Assembly (NCBI RefSeq): GCF_027484205.1
Contig: NZ_JAIXUB010000001.1
Coordinates: 253,528-317,527 of the forward strand
Length of the DNA stretch: 64,000 nucleotides
Source of the DNA: Flavobacterium sp.
Lineage (GTDB): Bacteria > Bacteroidota > Bacteroidia > Flavobacteriales > Flavobacteriaceae
Direction: 5' to 3'
The translations under genes were made by a program, and so were the position numbers. Shown here piece by piece: positions 8,395 through 16,284 of the stretch. Below the pieces are notes generated by a model that was not told where the DNA came from, did not search any database, and worked only from the letters and a program-made list of their open reading frames with translations. Position 1 is the stretch's first letter. Each line of letters starts with the position of its first letter.

Positions 8395-9897
8395 TTAATT
8401 GTTATTAATATTTGACATGAAATTTTGGTCGAAAGTGATTTTGATATGACTGCAATCGTCTTTAATCGGGTTTCCCTGAAGGTGCAGATAACCCTCGACC
8501 TTGGCATTATTTAAATCCCCGCCTGTCTTGAGGCGCACAAAATCTTCGGATCTAACGATACGGTCGATTTTGAGCGACTTGGTTCTGGATGCGGAAAACT
8601 GTCCGGCGGCGGTTGCCGTTCGGGAGGTTTCCTCGAAATATCCGTCACCGATCAGTTCAGACGCATAGCGGTTGGTTTCAACATCGGCATTGGCGTGAAA
8701 AATTTTTGTGCCGAGCGTACCGAGAAAGCTTTTGACCTTATAAGCGGATTTTGCACCGCCCATATTGGCAAGGTAATTCGGCAGGTTTTGCGAGATATAG
8801 ACCGTTGCAATTCGGCTACTTCTTGCGGTGGCTTGATAGTCTGGGTCATGCTCATGAAGGAAGTTTTGCGCCTCGTCCGCCCATAGGAAAACAGGTAGAC
8901 CATTCTTTGAAACATCCCGCTTTTCCATCGCTCTCTGCCAAATGTATTTAAACATGATTTGGCTATCAATGCCGACTTTGTGGTAAAGCTTGACGGGCAA
9001 ATTGAGTAGGATGATTTTACCTTGCATACAATCATCGGGCGTAAAAGTCGAAGCATGACGGCAAAACAAGGAATAAATCGGGTCACGCAACAGACGAAAC
9101 AAGAACCCTGAGAAAGAAAAGTCAATAATCGAGCGTGTTTTTTCGCTTAAGTTCATAAAGCTTTCGAGAAAAAACTGGTCAATGGCTTTTAATGTTCGTG
9201 CGTCAGGCAAGGCATTAAAAAGAGCTTCCTGATAGTCTGCATGGCTTAGTCGCTCGATAACATCCTCATTTAATTGTTCCCAAACTTCAATTTGATTTTT
9301 GACATTTTGTTGTGCAAGTTCGAAAGCACTTGTAAAGGCAAGATTTCTTTTGTCACCGCTTGTAAAACTATCCGCTTTGGGAATAGCCTGCACAATATCA
9401 TACATCCTTTGTACGGAAACCTTGCCATAGGCAAGTTTGCAAAGGTCAATCACATTAAAAATCAGCATATCGAGAGCGGTTTCCCAAAAAGGGTCGTCAG
9501 CCCCGCCGCCTGATTTTTCCTGTGAAGCGCGAATTACCGTTTTAAGAACTTGGACAATGTTTTCGGTCATTCCTTCCCCTTTGCTCTCATAATCGAGGAA
9601 GTCGAAATAATGCTCTTGTCCAGGTTCTACGATAATCAAATCGTCCGTTCTGCCTGTGAGTTTGCAGTATTCTTGCCAAAGGGCTTTTTCATCTGGTTTA
9701 ACGGTCAATACAAGCCCACCAAACCCAGCCGACAAGTATTGAAGAGCAATCATCCGACCTGAGCCAGAGGTCTTGCCTGAGCCGATACCGCCGAAGATTT
9801 GAACACCCTCGACCGCATTTCTAATCGTCCAACAACGCATAGGTTGTTCCTGTCCGCTTAAATTAATAAGCGGATAATTAAGATTGATTTTATCCAT
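8395..9897 (-). CDS. VirD4/TraD-like type IV coupling ATPase without TM domain
   Basis: The 500-residue protein brings the relaxosome to the secretion channel. Walker A is GGIGSGKTS at residues 36-44 and Walker B is in PVFLWADEAQNFL, with the later block SRIATVYISQNLPN matching the TraG/TraD family. The Walker A lies unusually close to the N-terminus and no membrane helices precede it, while VirD4 and TraD normally begin with two. The gene lies 4 bp after the HTH gene and 12 bp before the multi-TM gene, all on the minus strand. Confidence 0.85.
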   Translation of the reverse strand: MDKINLNYPLINLSGQEQPMRCWTIRNAVEGVQIFGGIGSGKTSGSGRMIALQYLSAGFGGLVLTVKPDEKALWQEYCKLTGRTDDLIIVEPGQEHYFDFLDYESKGEGMTENIVQVLKTVIRASQEKSGGGADDPFWETALDMLIFNVIDLCKLAYGKVSVQRMYDIVQAIPKADSFTSGDKRNLAFTSAFELAQQNVKNQIEVWEQLNEDVIERLSHADYQEALFNALPDARTLKAIDQFFLESFMNLSEKTRSIIDFSFSGFLFRLLRDPIYSLFCRHASTFTPDDCMQGKIILLNLPVKLYHKVGIDSQIMFKYIWQRAMEKRDVSKNGLPVFLWADEAQNFLHEHDPDYQATARSSRIATVYISQNLPNYLANMGGAKSAYKVKSFLGTLGTKIFHANADVETNRYASELIGDGYFEETSRTATAAGQFSASRTKSLKIDRIVRSEDFVRLKTGGDLNNAKVEGYLHLQGNPIKDDCSHIKITFDQNFMSNINNN

Positions 9898-9901
9898 CTA
9901 G

Positions 9902-10183
9902 TTATTTGAGATTAAAAGTATTGTGAGCGTATTTGTCTAAGTAGGCTTCGATTGAAGCACGGTCGTAGAGAATGACCTTCTTTTGCGGTTGGGAAAATCT
10001 GATTTTTCCTTCGTCACGCAAGTTTTGGAGTGTGGTTTTAGACTTAACATTCAGGAGACGCATGGCTTCTTTTTGCGAAACCCATTTGTCGTCATGTCTG
10101 TTTTTCTTATCAAGATATGTAGTGACCTCATTCAAGAGGGCATAAAAAGCCTCGTCTTCGAGACAGATTATTTGCATAGGCAA
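9902..10183 (-). CDS. Excisionase-like helix-turn-helix protein
   Basis: The 93-residue protein carries a MerR/excisionase-type winged HTH: WVSQKEAMRLLNVKSKTTLQ followed by NLRDEGKIRFSQ and the wing element VILYDRASIEAYL. Proteins starting MQIICLE-like with this domain are widespread on Bacteroidota mobile elements. It is the first gene of the coupling-protein operon and may regulate transfer or excision. Two Met codons (MPM) begin the frame, so the start could be 6 bp further in. Confidence 0.8.
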   Translation of the reverse strand: MPMQIICLEDEAFYALLNEVTTYLDKKNRHDDKWVSQKEAMRLLNVKSKTTLQNLRDEGKIRFSQPQKKVILYDRASIEAYLDKYAHNTFNLK

Positions 10184-10572
10184 TGAATTACTTAATACTC
10201 AGTGAAAGGATTTTGAAACACCTGAATCCCAAAAAGGTTTACTTAAATGACGAAGTCCATTAATGAACTCACAACTGAAAATTACATAGCTTTAATGTTT
10301 ACTTGTTTTCTGAGATCAAAATTAATAGATGGATAAATACACATTTGATTTTATCAACCAATAACGCGAATAATCGATAAAGAGTAAAAATGTTGTTTAT
10401 TTTCAAAGGGAAACAAACTTAGCTAGCTGACATAACACCAAAAAACTTGAATAAAGGTGTATTACTTCCTTATTTTTTAATTGACATAATTCAAGATTTG
10501 CGTATCATGTATTATAGAAATAATGATGCAATATTACTGCAAATTTTGCCTGTTGAATTAAGGAGAATTTAA
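10184..10572 (+). promoter_or_regulatory. Intergenic region with sigma70-like promoter and strong Shine-Dalgarno
   Basis: This 389-bp divergent region holds TTGACA at 10481-10486 and TATCAT at 10503-10508 with a 16-bp spacer. It also has AAGGAG at 10560-10565, 7 bp before the ATG at 10573. Both are of proteobacterial type and unusual in Bacteroidota, which rarely rely on Shine-Dalgarno sequences. No gene is seen in the rest of it. Confidence 0.45.
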
Positions 10573-11055
10573 ATGTCAAAACAAACGAAAATAGAACTGA
10601 ACAATGAAGAAAGCAATTTAGAGACAACAATCTATTCGGCTTTCTATGATGAATATAAAGCCAAAATCATTGCTAACCAAAGTAAACCAGCAATTAAAAT
10701 TCATCAAATTACAGAGAAACTTGAGCAGATGGGCAATAAGAAAATTGCCGCATTACTAGTTGGCGGACTTATCGCTTTGCCTTTTTTTCCAGTCGCTATA
10801 GCTTCAGCAGCATGTGCGGTTATGTGCTTTGGAACAGCTGCTATGGTATTAGATGAGTATACATCTATAAAAGCACACATAAAAATGAAAGAAGAAAAAG
10901 ACCAACTACCAAAGCGATACATTGATGAAATCCTTCCGCAACAAGCAAAACTTGCCGCAGGATTATCTGCCAAGTTTGGGAATGTTAGTAATGATGACAC
11001 AAAATCGAAGCCCATTAGTTTTGTTCCTCAAACTAATGTTTATAACGGTCCATGA
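10573..11055 (+). CDS. Small membrane protein of unknown function
   Basis: The 160-residue protein has a polar N-terminus and one long hydrophobic stretch at about 57-97 (LLVGGLIALPFFPVAIASAA and beyond), probably a helical hairpin. A charged C-terminal half follows, containing KMKEEKDQLPKRYIDEILPQ. I do not recognise a family. It stands alone with its own promoter, an unusually strong ribosome binding site and a terminator, so it may be expressed independently of the transfer genes. Confidence 0.65.
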   Translation: MSKQTKIELNNEESNLETTIYSAFYDEYKAKIIANQSKPAIKIHQITEKLEQMGNKKIAALLVGGLIALPFFPVAIASAACAVMCFGTAAMVLDEYTSIKAHIKMKEEKDQLPKRYIDEILPQQAKLAAGLSAKFGNVSNDDTKSKPISFVPQTNVYNGP

Positions 11056-11111
11056 TTAGAGAATGTCAAACATTCAGCGTTTTAAGCTGATGAAAAAAAA
11101 ATGATGGCAAT

Positions 11112-11141
11112 AAAAAGGGGTTTTATTGTGAACCCCTTTTT
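11112..11141. terminator. Bidirectional terminator between convergent genes
   Basis: An 11-bp perfect stem, AAAAAGGGGTT with AACCCCTTTTT, closes an 8-nt loop. A T-run is present on either strand. It serves both the gene ending at 11055 and the minus-strand gene ending at 11157. Confidence 0.85.
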
Positions 11142-11156
11142 TATCATACATAAAAA

Positions 11157-11858
11157 TTATACTCTTAATATAAGTCCAAAATAGTCACCTGCCATCTTTT
11201 GCCAATTGAAAGAATAATCGCCTTCAAGAACCATATCAGGATAGTTGGGGTTATTTGTCCGATATGAAAGAACTGTATTAGCTTTATAAGTCTTGCCATG
11301 CCCTAAATCAAAATCCTTTGTATTATCACTATACTTTTGTTTTGTAACATAGTGGTCATGGTCAGTTATGAGAATAAAGTAACACATTTCGACCCCCTGC
11401 CTTTTATATGCTTCCAGTTTTAGAATGTCTTTATAGGCATCATATCGATTATTAGGCTCTCGATTATTTTCTTTCTTAAAAAATTTTATCTCAATCGCAA
11501 CCTTTGTCAGTTTGGAATTGAAAAGGTAGTTAATAAAAAGGTCTATCCGACCCTTATTAGATTTGTTCCTTGAATAATCTTCCTCAAATAGAAAACCACT
11601 TTCAAATTCAAGATGAAACTGGTCTTCAACTCGGAACTCGTAGAGTTGCCCTAGTGCTTTTAAAATTGAGCCAAATTCAAATTGAAATGAAAATTCATTT
11701 TCTGCTTTGATACCACCAAATCCAAGTTTATTGGAAAAAATTGTAAAAGCCTGATCAATGAGTAAATTAAGGATATATTCGCCCGTCCTGTTTTCTCTCA
11801 AGTCAACAAGTTCAATCGCTTCCTTATATTGTCTTTCAATTTCTTCGTTTGACGGCAT
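11157..11858 (-). CDS. PD-(D/E)XK nuclease-like protein
   Basis: The 233-residue protein has an alpha-helical N-terminal half and a candidate nuclease core: D106 in GRIDLFINYLF and E123-x-K125 in KVAIEIKFFKK, spaced as in PD-(D/E)XK enzymes. The next strand, EMCYFILITD, fits the fold. Targets could be DNA (restriction-like or defence) or none if the core is structural. No partner methyltransferase is adjacent. The gene lies downstream of the P-loop gene at 11928 but a terminator separates them. Confidence 0.55.
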   Translation of the reverse strand: MPSNEEIERQYKEAIELVDLRENRTGEYILNLLIDQAFTIFSNKLGFGGIKAENEFSFQFEFGSILKALGQLYEFRVEDQFHLEFESGFLFEEDYSRNKSNKGRIDLFINYLFNSKLTKVAIEIKFFKKENNREPNNRYDAYKDILKLEAYKRQGVEMCYFILITDHDHYVTKQKYSDNTKDFDLGHGKTYKANTVLSYRTNNPNYPDMVLEGDYSFNWQKMAGDYFGLILRV

Positions 11859-11896
11859 GGTTTTAAAATTAAGTGGTGCTAAAAATACACATAAAA

Positions 11897-11922
11897 AAAA
11901 GAAGCTCCAAAGAGCTTCTTTT
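11897..11922. terminator. Terminator after the P-loop NTPase gene
   Basis: A perfect 11-bp stem, AAAAGAAGCTC with GAGCTTCTTTT, closes a CAAA loop, with an A-tract on one side that reads as T-run for minus-strand transcripts. Confidence 0.8.
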
Positions 11923-11927
11923 AATCA

Positions 11928-12461
11928 TTAACCTTTTAATCTTTTAATCAATAAGTCCGCGAAACTATCTGCATTTTCATCAATCTGTTTATCAATGACG
12001 CTTCCGCTTGCATGTGGATTTTCAACAACCAATCTTTCATCCCAATTTAAAGCAGAAATTTGAGCATTTAAACCCGGGTTAATAGCGATTGAATTGGTAA
12101 AGAAAACACCGATAACATTGTAAAACCTTTCTTTTCCATTTCTCAAAATATCCTCAACATCTTGTCTGTTTAAATGTGATGAAATCACGGCAATGTCAGT
12201 CGGGTTAAAATGATTGTCTGCAAAATAATTATCTACTGTACCACCGTAATCATCCGCTTTTTCTTGATAGCTTCTATTAGCATAAGAAATTCTCAATTCC
12301 TTATCATCAAGCAAATCCGGCTTAACACTATAAGCATTGTTGCACTCTAACTTTGTATAAGTTATTCCGTGAAGTTTTTCGATTAATCGTTTTTGAAATG
12401 TCGTTTTACCCGTCTTATCATTTCCAATAAGTACGAAGAGTAGTTTTTTTGTTATAGGCAT
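11928..12461 (-). CDS. Small P-loop NTPase or kinase-like protein
   Basis: The 177-residue protein starts with a textbook Walker A, GNDKTGKTT at 13-21, after a hydrophobic beta strand. Its size and the later AVISSHLN strand suggest a thymidylate-kinase or zeta-like nucleotide kinase fold, but I cannot name a substrate. IGVFFTN (about residues 115-121) is another core strand. It is a single-gene unit between chrA and the PD-(D/E)XK-like gene. A defence or modification role is possible but nothing in the sequence proves it. Confidence 0.6.
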   Translation of the reverse strand: MPITKKLLFVLIGNDKTGKTTFQKRLIEKLHGITYTKLECNNAYSVKPDLLDDKELRISYANRSYQEKADDYGGTVDNYFADNHFNPTDIAVISSHLNRQDVEDILRNGKERFYNVIGVFFTNSIAINPGLNAQISALNWDERLVVENPHASGSVIDKQIDENADSFADLLIKRLKG

Positions 12462-12568
12462 AATTTAGTTTTTTGTTGTGTTTAAAAAATTTAGTAATCA
12501 ATTAACTAGACCACAACATTTATGCCTACAAACAAGAAATGACAATTTGGCAGAGCGTTCTCTAAAAA

Positions 12569-13702
12569 TTATATCAGACTTAATGAATAGCCTAAAACCG
12601 CCCCGCCCAAGACAATAAAAGCGGTATTTATATTTTTAAATTTAAACGTTATAAAAATACTTGCAATGGCTATTAATATTGTTCTCCAATCAGCGATGGA
12701 GTCTTTTGCCATTAAATAGCAAACAACAATAATGATTGCGACAGAAGCGACATTTACAGCATCGAGAAAAGCTGACATTAATTTTGAGCTTCGCATTTTC
12801 TTAACTATAGGTTTTAGAAGTGCAACTAAAGCGAAAGAAGGCAGAAAAATACCTATTGTAGAAATGATAGCTCCCGAAAGACCATTAATTTGATATCCTA
12901 CAAAGGTCACAGAAGAAAAAACGGGTCCGGGTGTGAACTGCCCTACAGCAATAGCATCAATTAATTGGTGTCTCGTCAAAAGACCTGTAGCCACTAACTC
13001 TGTATCAAGAAAAGCAAATAAGACGTAGCCACTCCCGTAGAGTATTGCGCCAATTTTTAAAAATATAAGAAATAATTTATAGTTTAGGTTTGCATCCGTT
13101 GAAATAAACCAACTTTCAAATAGAGCCAATGGATAAAAACCATTTAGCCTTGTAAAATTTCCATTTCGGAAACCTGCTAGAAACAAGGAAAAAAATCCCG
13201 CTCCAAACATGAGAAATATTTCATTGATGCCAAATAATGCCAAAAAAAGAACAACTATACCAATAATAGCTAACTCGGTATTTTTAATTGATTTACGGGC
13301 AAGCGGAAAAATAGCTGCAAGAATGACTGCAATTATTGCTGGTTTAATCCCGTAAACAAATGCCTGTAATTCTGGAAGCTGACCATACTCTTTATAAAGC
13401 CAAGCAAAAAATCCTGTGATAAATACTGATGGCAGGATAAAGCAAAGCCCCGCAACAATAAGCCCTTTCCATCCTGCACGCTCTTGACCGATATGAATCG
13501 CTAATTCGGTACTATTTGGTCCAGGAATAAGATTTACAGCCCCTACGAGGTCGAGAAAATGCTCCTCGCTTACCCACGCTCTTTTATGCACAACCTCTCT
13601 TTGCATCATAGCAATATGTGCGGCAGGACCGCCAAAAGCGGTAAAGCCAAGCTTTAAGAATAACTTTGCAACCTCTTTTACTTCTGATTTATTTTCTATC
13701 AT
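12569..13702 (-). CDS. chrA: Chromate efflux transporter ChrA, two-domain form
   Basis: The 377-residue protein belongs to the long-chain CHR family, with two homologous halves. The first half has FTAFGGPAAHIAMMQREVV and NLIPGPNSTE; the second repeats the pattern with GQFTPGPVFSS. About ten membrane helices are visible. The family exports chromate from the cytoplasm. It is a lone cargo gene with no chrB regulator nearby, next to the integrase. Confidence 0.92.
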   Translation of the reverse strand: MIENKSEVKEVAKLFLKLGFTAFGGPAAHIAMMQREVVHKRAWVSEEHFLDLVGAVNLIPGPNSTELAIHIGQERAGWKGLIVAGLCFILPSVFITGFFAWLYKEYGQLPELQAFVYGIKPAIIAVILAAIFPLARKSIKNTELAIIGIVVLFLALFGINEIFLMFGAGFFSLFLAGFRNGNFTRLNGFYPLALFESWFISTDANLNYKLFLIFLKIGAILYGSGYVLFAFLDTELVATGLLTRHQLIDAIAVGQFTPGPVFSSVTFVGYQINGLSGAIISTIGIFLPSFALVALLKPIVKKMRSSKLMSAFLDAVNVASVAIIIVVCYLMAKDSIADWRTILIAIASIFITFKFKNINTAFIVLGGAVLGYSLSLI

Positions 13703-13772
13703 CTATAAACAATCTAAAACACCACTATTATATTTATTCTACTTACTTTTTGCACAACACCAAATCAAATCT

Positions 13773-15047
13773 TTAAACGCCAAGAACAGCATCCAACGCC
13801 TCGTCCGCATCCTTATATATAAAATTAGCCTGATATCCGATAGTCGTCTTGATATCACTATGTCTATATAGCTTTTGAAGCATTTGGATTGGAATTTTAT
13901 CGCCTGCCAAAGTCGCAAAAGTATGTCTTGAAATATGCATCGTTACTTTACTTTCAATCTCGGCGGCAGGAAGTACAAATTTATTCAATGTCTTATTATA
14001 ACGATTTACAGCTTGGGCAATCTTCCTTTTAACCTCAAATTCGTCATTCAAGTCTGCTAAGATTTTTAGGTCTGGAAAAATAAGGTCGTTTTTATTCTCT
14101 TTATCGCTTAAGTATTTATTTAAAATAGCAAAAGCTTTCTCAGGTGTTTTTAAAGACCCCGCTTTGTTGTTCTTACCCATCGTGTAATGCAATCGCATTT
14201 CCTTGAAATCCGACCAACGCAAGCGCAAGACATCCGAAACCCGCATCCCTGCAAAGTAATAGGAGACAAGCCATATATTCCTTGCATGGTCGTGGCTAAA
14301 TATAGGTAAGTCCACCGTTTCAAGTTTTATAACATCATCGGGACTAATACCAACCTTTGTGCTGTCCGGAAACTCGATTGAGGTTTTACCCTTTCCAAAT
14401 GGGTAGTGCTTTTCTTCCGTCACACCGTCCCTGATGGCTTGACTAAAAACAGAGCGTATCATGACCAAGTAGTTTGCAATAGTGCGGTCACTACTTTTAC
14501 GCTTGGAAGCTAATTCCACTTTAAACCTAGCTAAAAGCCCCATCGTAATATCAGAAAAGGCAATATCGCTCAGACCCGTTTCTGCGACATCTTTTTTACC
14601 TGTTGGTTTGTCAGCTTTCGTAATATCTCTACCACTAATAAATAATTGAAATATTTTGACACGGGATTTTTCAGCGATAAAACAATTATAATTTCCCGTT
14701 TTCTCCAAGTTCTTTAAATAGATATGCGCCTGTGCAAAAAAAGTCGCCCCGCCTTTAGGCTTAATTTTTTGCTTAATTGCCCGTGTGGAAACCTCATTTT
14801 TTTGCGTTTCGGATTCAAGAGCCTTGTCGCTCGCTTCCGCTTTCTTAGCAAGTATGAAGTTATTAAGCCTTTTAGAATTAGGGTGCGAGGACTTTACACG
14901 TTGTTCGTCGTCAATCCATTCATTCTCATGTAAATGATACCCAAGATGGATAAATGATGTTTTTCTGTCTTTTGTTATGCGTAGCGCAAGCGGGTAAGTT
15001 CCATCTTTATTGACCTTTTTACGTAACACGACTTTTACTGTTGCCAT
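13773..15047 (-). CDS. Tyrosine recombinase (integrase) of the element
   Basis: The start MATVKVVLRKK at 15047 is preferred because the longer frame adds 24 residues without similarity to the arm-binding domain and would begin upstream of the -7 promoter element. The 424-residue protein has an arm-binding N-terminus, a SAM-like core-binding region and the catalytic domain. Visible catalytic residues are Arg in AGMRVSDVLRLRW, His-x-x-Arg in HISRHTFATLA, His in YRHSDIKTT and Tyr in IGYQANF. It lies about 170 bp from the tRNA fragment, so it should integrate and excise the element there. Confidence 0.93.
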   Translation of the reverse strand: MATVKVVLRKKVNKDGTYPLALRITKDRKTSFIHLGYHLHENEWIDDEQRVKSSHPNSKRLNNFILAKKAEASDKALESETQKNEVSTRAIKQKIKPKGGATFFAQAHIYLKNLEKTGNYNCFIAEKSRVKIFQLFISGRDITKADKPTGKKDVAETGLSDIAFSDITMGLLARFKVELASKRKSSDRTIANYLVMIRSVFSQAIRDGVTEEKHYPFGKGKTSIEFPDSTKVGISPDDVIKLETVDLPIFSHDHARNIWLVSYYFAGMRVSDVLRLRWSDFKEMRLHYTMGKNNKAGSLKTPEKAFAILNKYLSDKENKNDLIFPDLKILADLNDEFEVKRKIAQAVNRYNKTLNKFVLPAAEIESKVTMHISRHTFATLAGDKIPIQMLQKLYRHSDIKTTIGYQANFIYKDADEALDAVLGV

Positions 15048-15071
15048 GGCTAAAATGTTTAAAATTAGTAC

Positions 15072-15118
15072 CTTTGTAATACAAAGATAATAAAAATTGG
15101 TACAACATAGGTACAACA
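15072..15118 (-). promoter_or_regulatory. Integrase promoter with inverted and direct repeats
   Basis: TATCTTTG on the minus strand (15082-15089) is a full match to the -7 element TAnnTTTG. It overlaps a perfect inverted repeat CTTTGTA-A-TACAAAG at 15072-15086. Next to it GGTACAACA occurs twice (15099-15107 and 15110-15118), one helical turn apart. These look like binding sites for the integrase, an excisionase or a repressor. Confidence 0.45.
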
Positions 15119-15218
15119 AATGACGTTTTTTTATGGTTTTTTATGAATTATCTTTTTTAATAAACCCAGTAAAATAAGGGATTTTGATATATATTGAACC
15201 ATATAAAACCAAAAAATA

Positions 15219-15264
15219 AGGATTCATAACCCTGAGGTCACGGGTTCAACTCCCGTCCTCGCTA
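15219..15264 (+). other. Attachment site: 3' fragment of a CAT-anticodon tRNA
   Basis: The sequence contains the anticodon loop TTCATAA, the stem strand CCCTG, a variable loop and a perfect T-arm (ACGGG / TTCAACT / CCCGT at 15240-15256). The 3' acceptor strand CCTCGCT and A73 follow at 15257-15264. No matching 5' acceptor (AGCGAGG) is found in the preceding 100 bp, so the tRNA is incomplete here. This is the pattern left when an element integrates into a tRNA-Met or tRNA-Ile2 gene with crossover near the anticodon loop. Confidence 0.7.
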
Positions 15265-15286
15265 CTTAAAAAATATTATATTTTAC

Positions 15287-15320
15287 TCGGGATTGAAAAA
15301 CTTCAATCCCGATTTTTTTT
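15287..15320 (+). terminator. Terminator of the original tRNA gene
   Basis: A perfect 11-bp stem, TCGGGATTGAA with TTCAATCCCGA, is followed by eight T residues. It lies 22 bp after the tRNA fragment and is chromosomal. The rest of the gap to 15614 is very AT-rich and shows no gene. Confidence 0.9.
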
Positions 15321-15614
15321 TATGTCTAATCTATTGAAAATTTGCTTATTTACTTTGACTTTGTATATATAAATCAAGGATATAAAGTTAAAAATTCATA
15401 TTAAATAAATGAATTTTAATATACTACTTAAACTTTGTTGTGATTTAGAAATTGGTTTTAAAGAAATCTTGTAAGGAATTACAATACAAATTGAAGATTG
15501 CTTTCAAAAAAAAACTTATTTAAGTATAAGCTTTAAAATTTAAAAAATAAGAAATTTATAAACGTAACTAAATTTTTAATTAGCGAAACACAAAATTAAT
15601 AAAACGAAAAAATA

Positions 15615-15962
15615 CTACTTTTTTAATTCATCAATCTCATTTTTCAACCTTTCAATTTCTTTTCTCTGCAATTCTATTAATTCTTGTAAATTTTTAGTTT
15701 GTTGAATATTTTCTTCTCGCATTACATTTTCATTGGTCATTTCACCCTTTCCTGTCAACATCCATTCACTTGAGATACCAAAAAGTTCACAAAAAACAGC
15801 TACCAAGTCAACACCAACATTCATTCGTTTATTCAGTATTTCTGAAAATTTACTAGGACTAATTTTCAATTCTGATGCAATTCTTGACTTATTATAAACC
15901 TCTTTCGTTGAGATAACATACTCTATAGATTGAATAAACCGTTGATTAATATCTTTCTTCAT
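15615..15962 (-). CDS. XRE-family repressor-like regulator
   Basis: The 115-residue protein starts MKKDINQRFIQ; the longer frame upstream reads through AT-rich spacer and is rejected. An XRE-type HTH covers about residues 20-50 (SRIASELKISPSKFSEILNK), followed by FGISSEWMLTGKGEM, a hallmark of phage-type repressors. A C-terminal coiled coil (LQRKEIERLKNEIDELKK) should mediate dimerisation. It is divergent from a small HTH-like gene 95 bp away, like a repressor/Cro pair. Confidence 0.8.
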   Translation of the reverse strand: MKKDINQRFIQSIEYVISTKEVYNKSRIASELKISPSKFSEILNKRMNVGVDLVAVFCELFGISSEWMLTGKGEMTNENVMREENIQQTKNLQELIELQRKEIERLKNEIDELKK

Positions 15963-16056
15963 AAAAAAATTGTTAATAAGTAAATTTGAAAAAACCAAAA
16001 AAACATTCAGAATTTCTGTATTTTTAAAGTCTCTTACAAAGGGACAAAACATAAAA

Positions 16057-16251
16057 ATGAATAAAAATAATACAAATAGGAATAAATACAATGACTTAGT
16101 AGTGAAAAAATTAGCAGAAAAATACAAAATATCAACATCTTATGTTAGAAAATCTCTTAAAGGTGATCGTACAGGTATTTTCCCCGATTTGATTATAAAA
16201 GAATACAAAGAATTGAATAAAATTATTGATGACACTTTAAATAATTTTTAA
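16057..16251 (+). CDS. Small Cro-like DNA-binding protein
   Basis: The ATG at 16057 gives a 64-residue basic protein, with the segment KLAEKYKISTSYVRKSLKGD resembling a helix-turn-helix. The longer frame from 15970 runs through the promoter region of the divergent repressor and is unlikely. Position opposite an XRE repressor suggests a small genetic switch, perhaps a prophage remnant. The family is not certain. Confidence 0.55.
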   Translation: MNKNNTNRNKYNDLVVKKLAEKYKISTSYVRKSLKGDRTGIFPDLIIKEYKELNKIIDDTLNNF

Positions 16252-16284
16252 AAAAATATTTAAACCAAAAAAACATATGTAAAA

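Larger units (their letters stand above)
1..15264. mobile_element. Right part of an integrated mobilizable/conjugative element
   Basis: The segment has a tyrosine recombinase at its right end beside a 3' tRNA fragment, plus a relaxase, a coupling ATPase and varied cargo. No type IV secretion channel genes are visible, so it is either mobilizable only or has its channel genes left of the window. The transfer genes between about 4200 and 10180 use far more G and C than the chromosomal genes after 15300, which suggests recent transfer. The left boundary is not in the window. Confidence 0.85.

Noticed and set aside
15219..15264. Complete tRNA gene at the element end
   Set aside because: The 5' acceptor strand, D-arm and 5' anticodon strand are missing; only the 3' half is present.
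15615..16127. Long form of the XRE repressor starting at 16127
   Set aside because: The extra 55 residues run through the divergent promoter region, are hydrophobic and low in complexity, and precede the natural start MKKDINQ.
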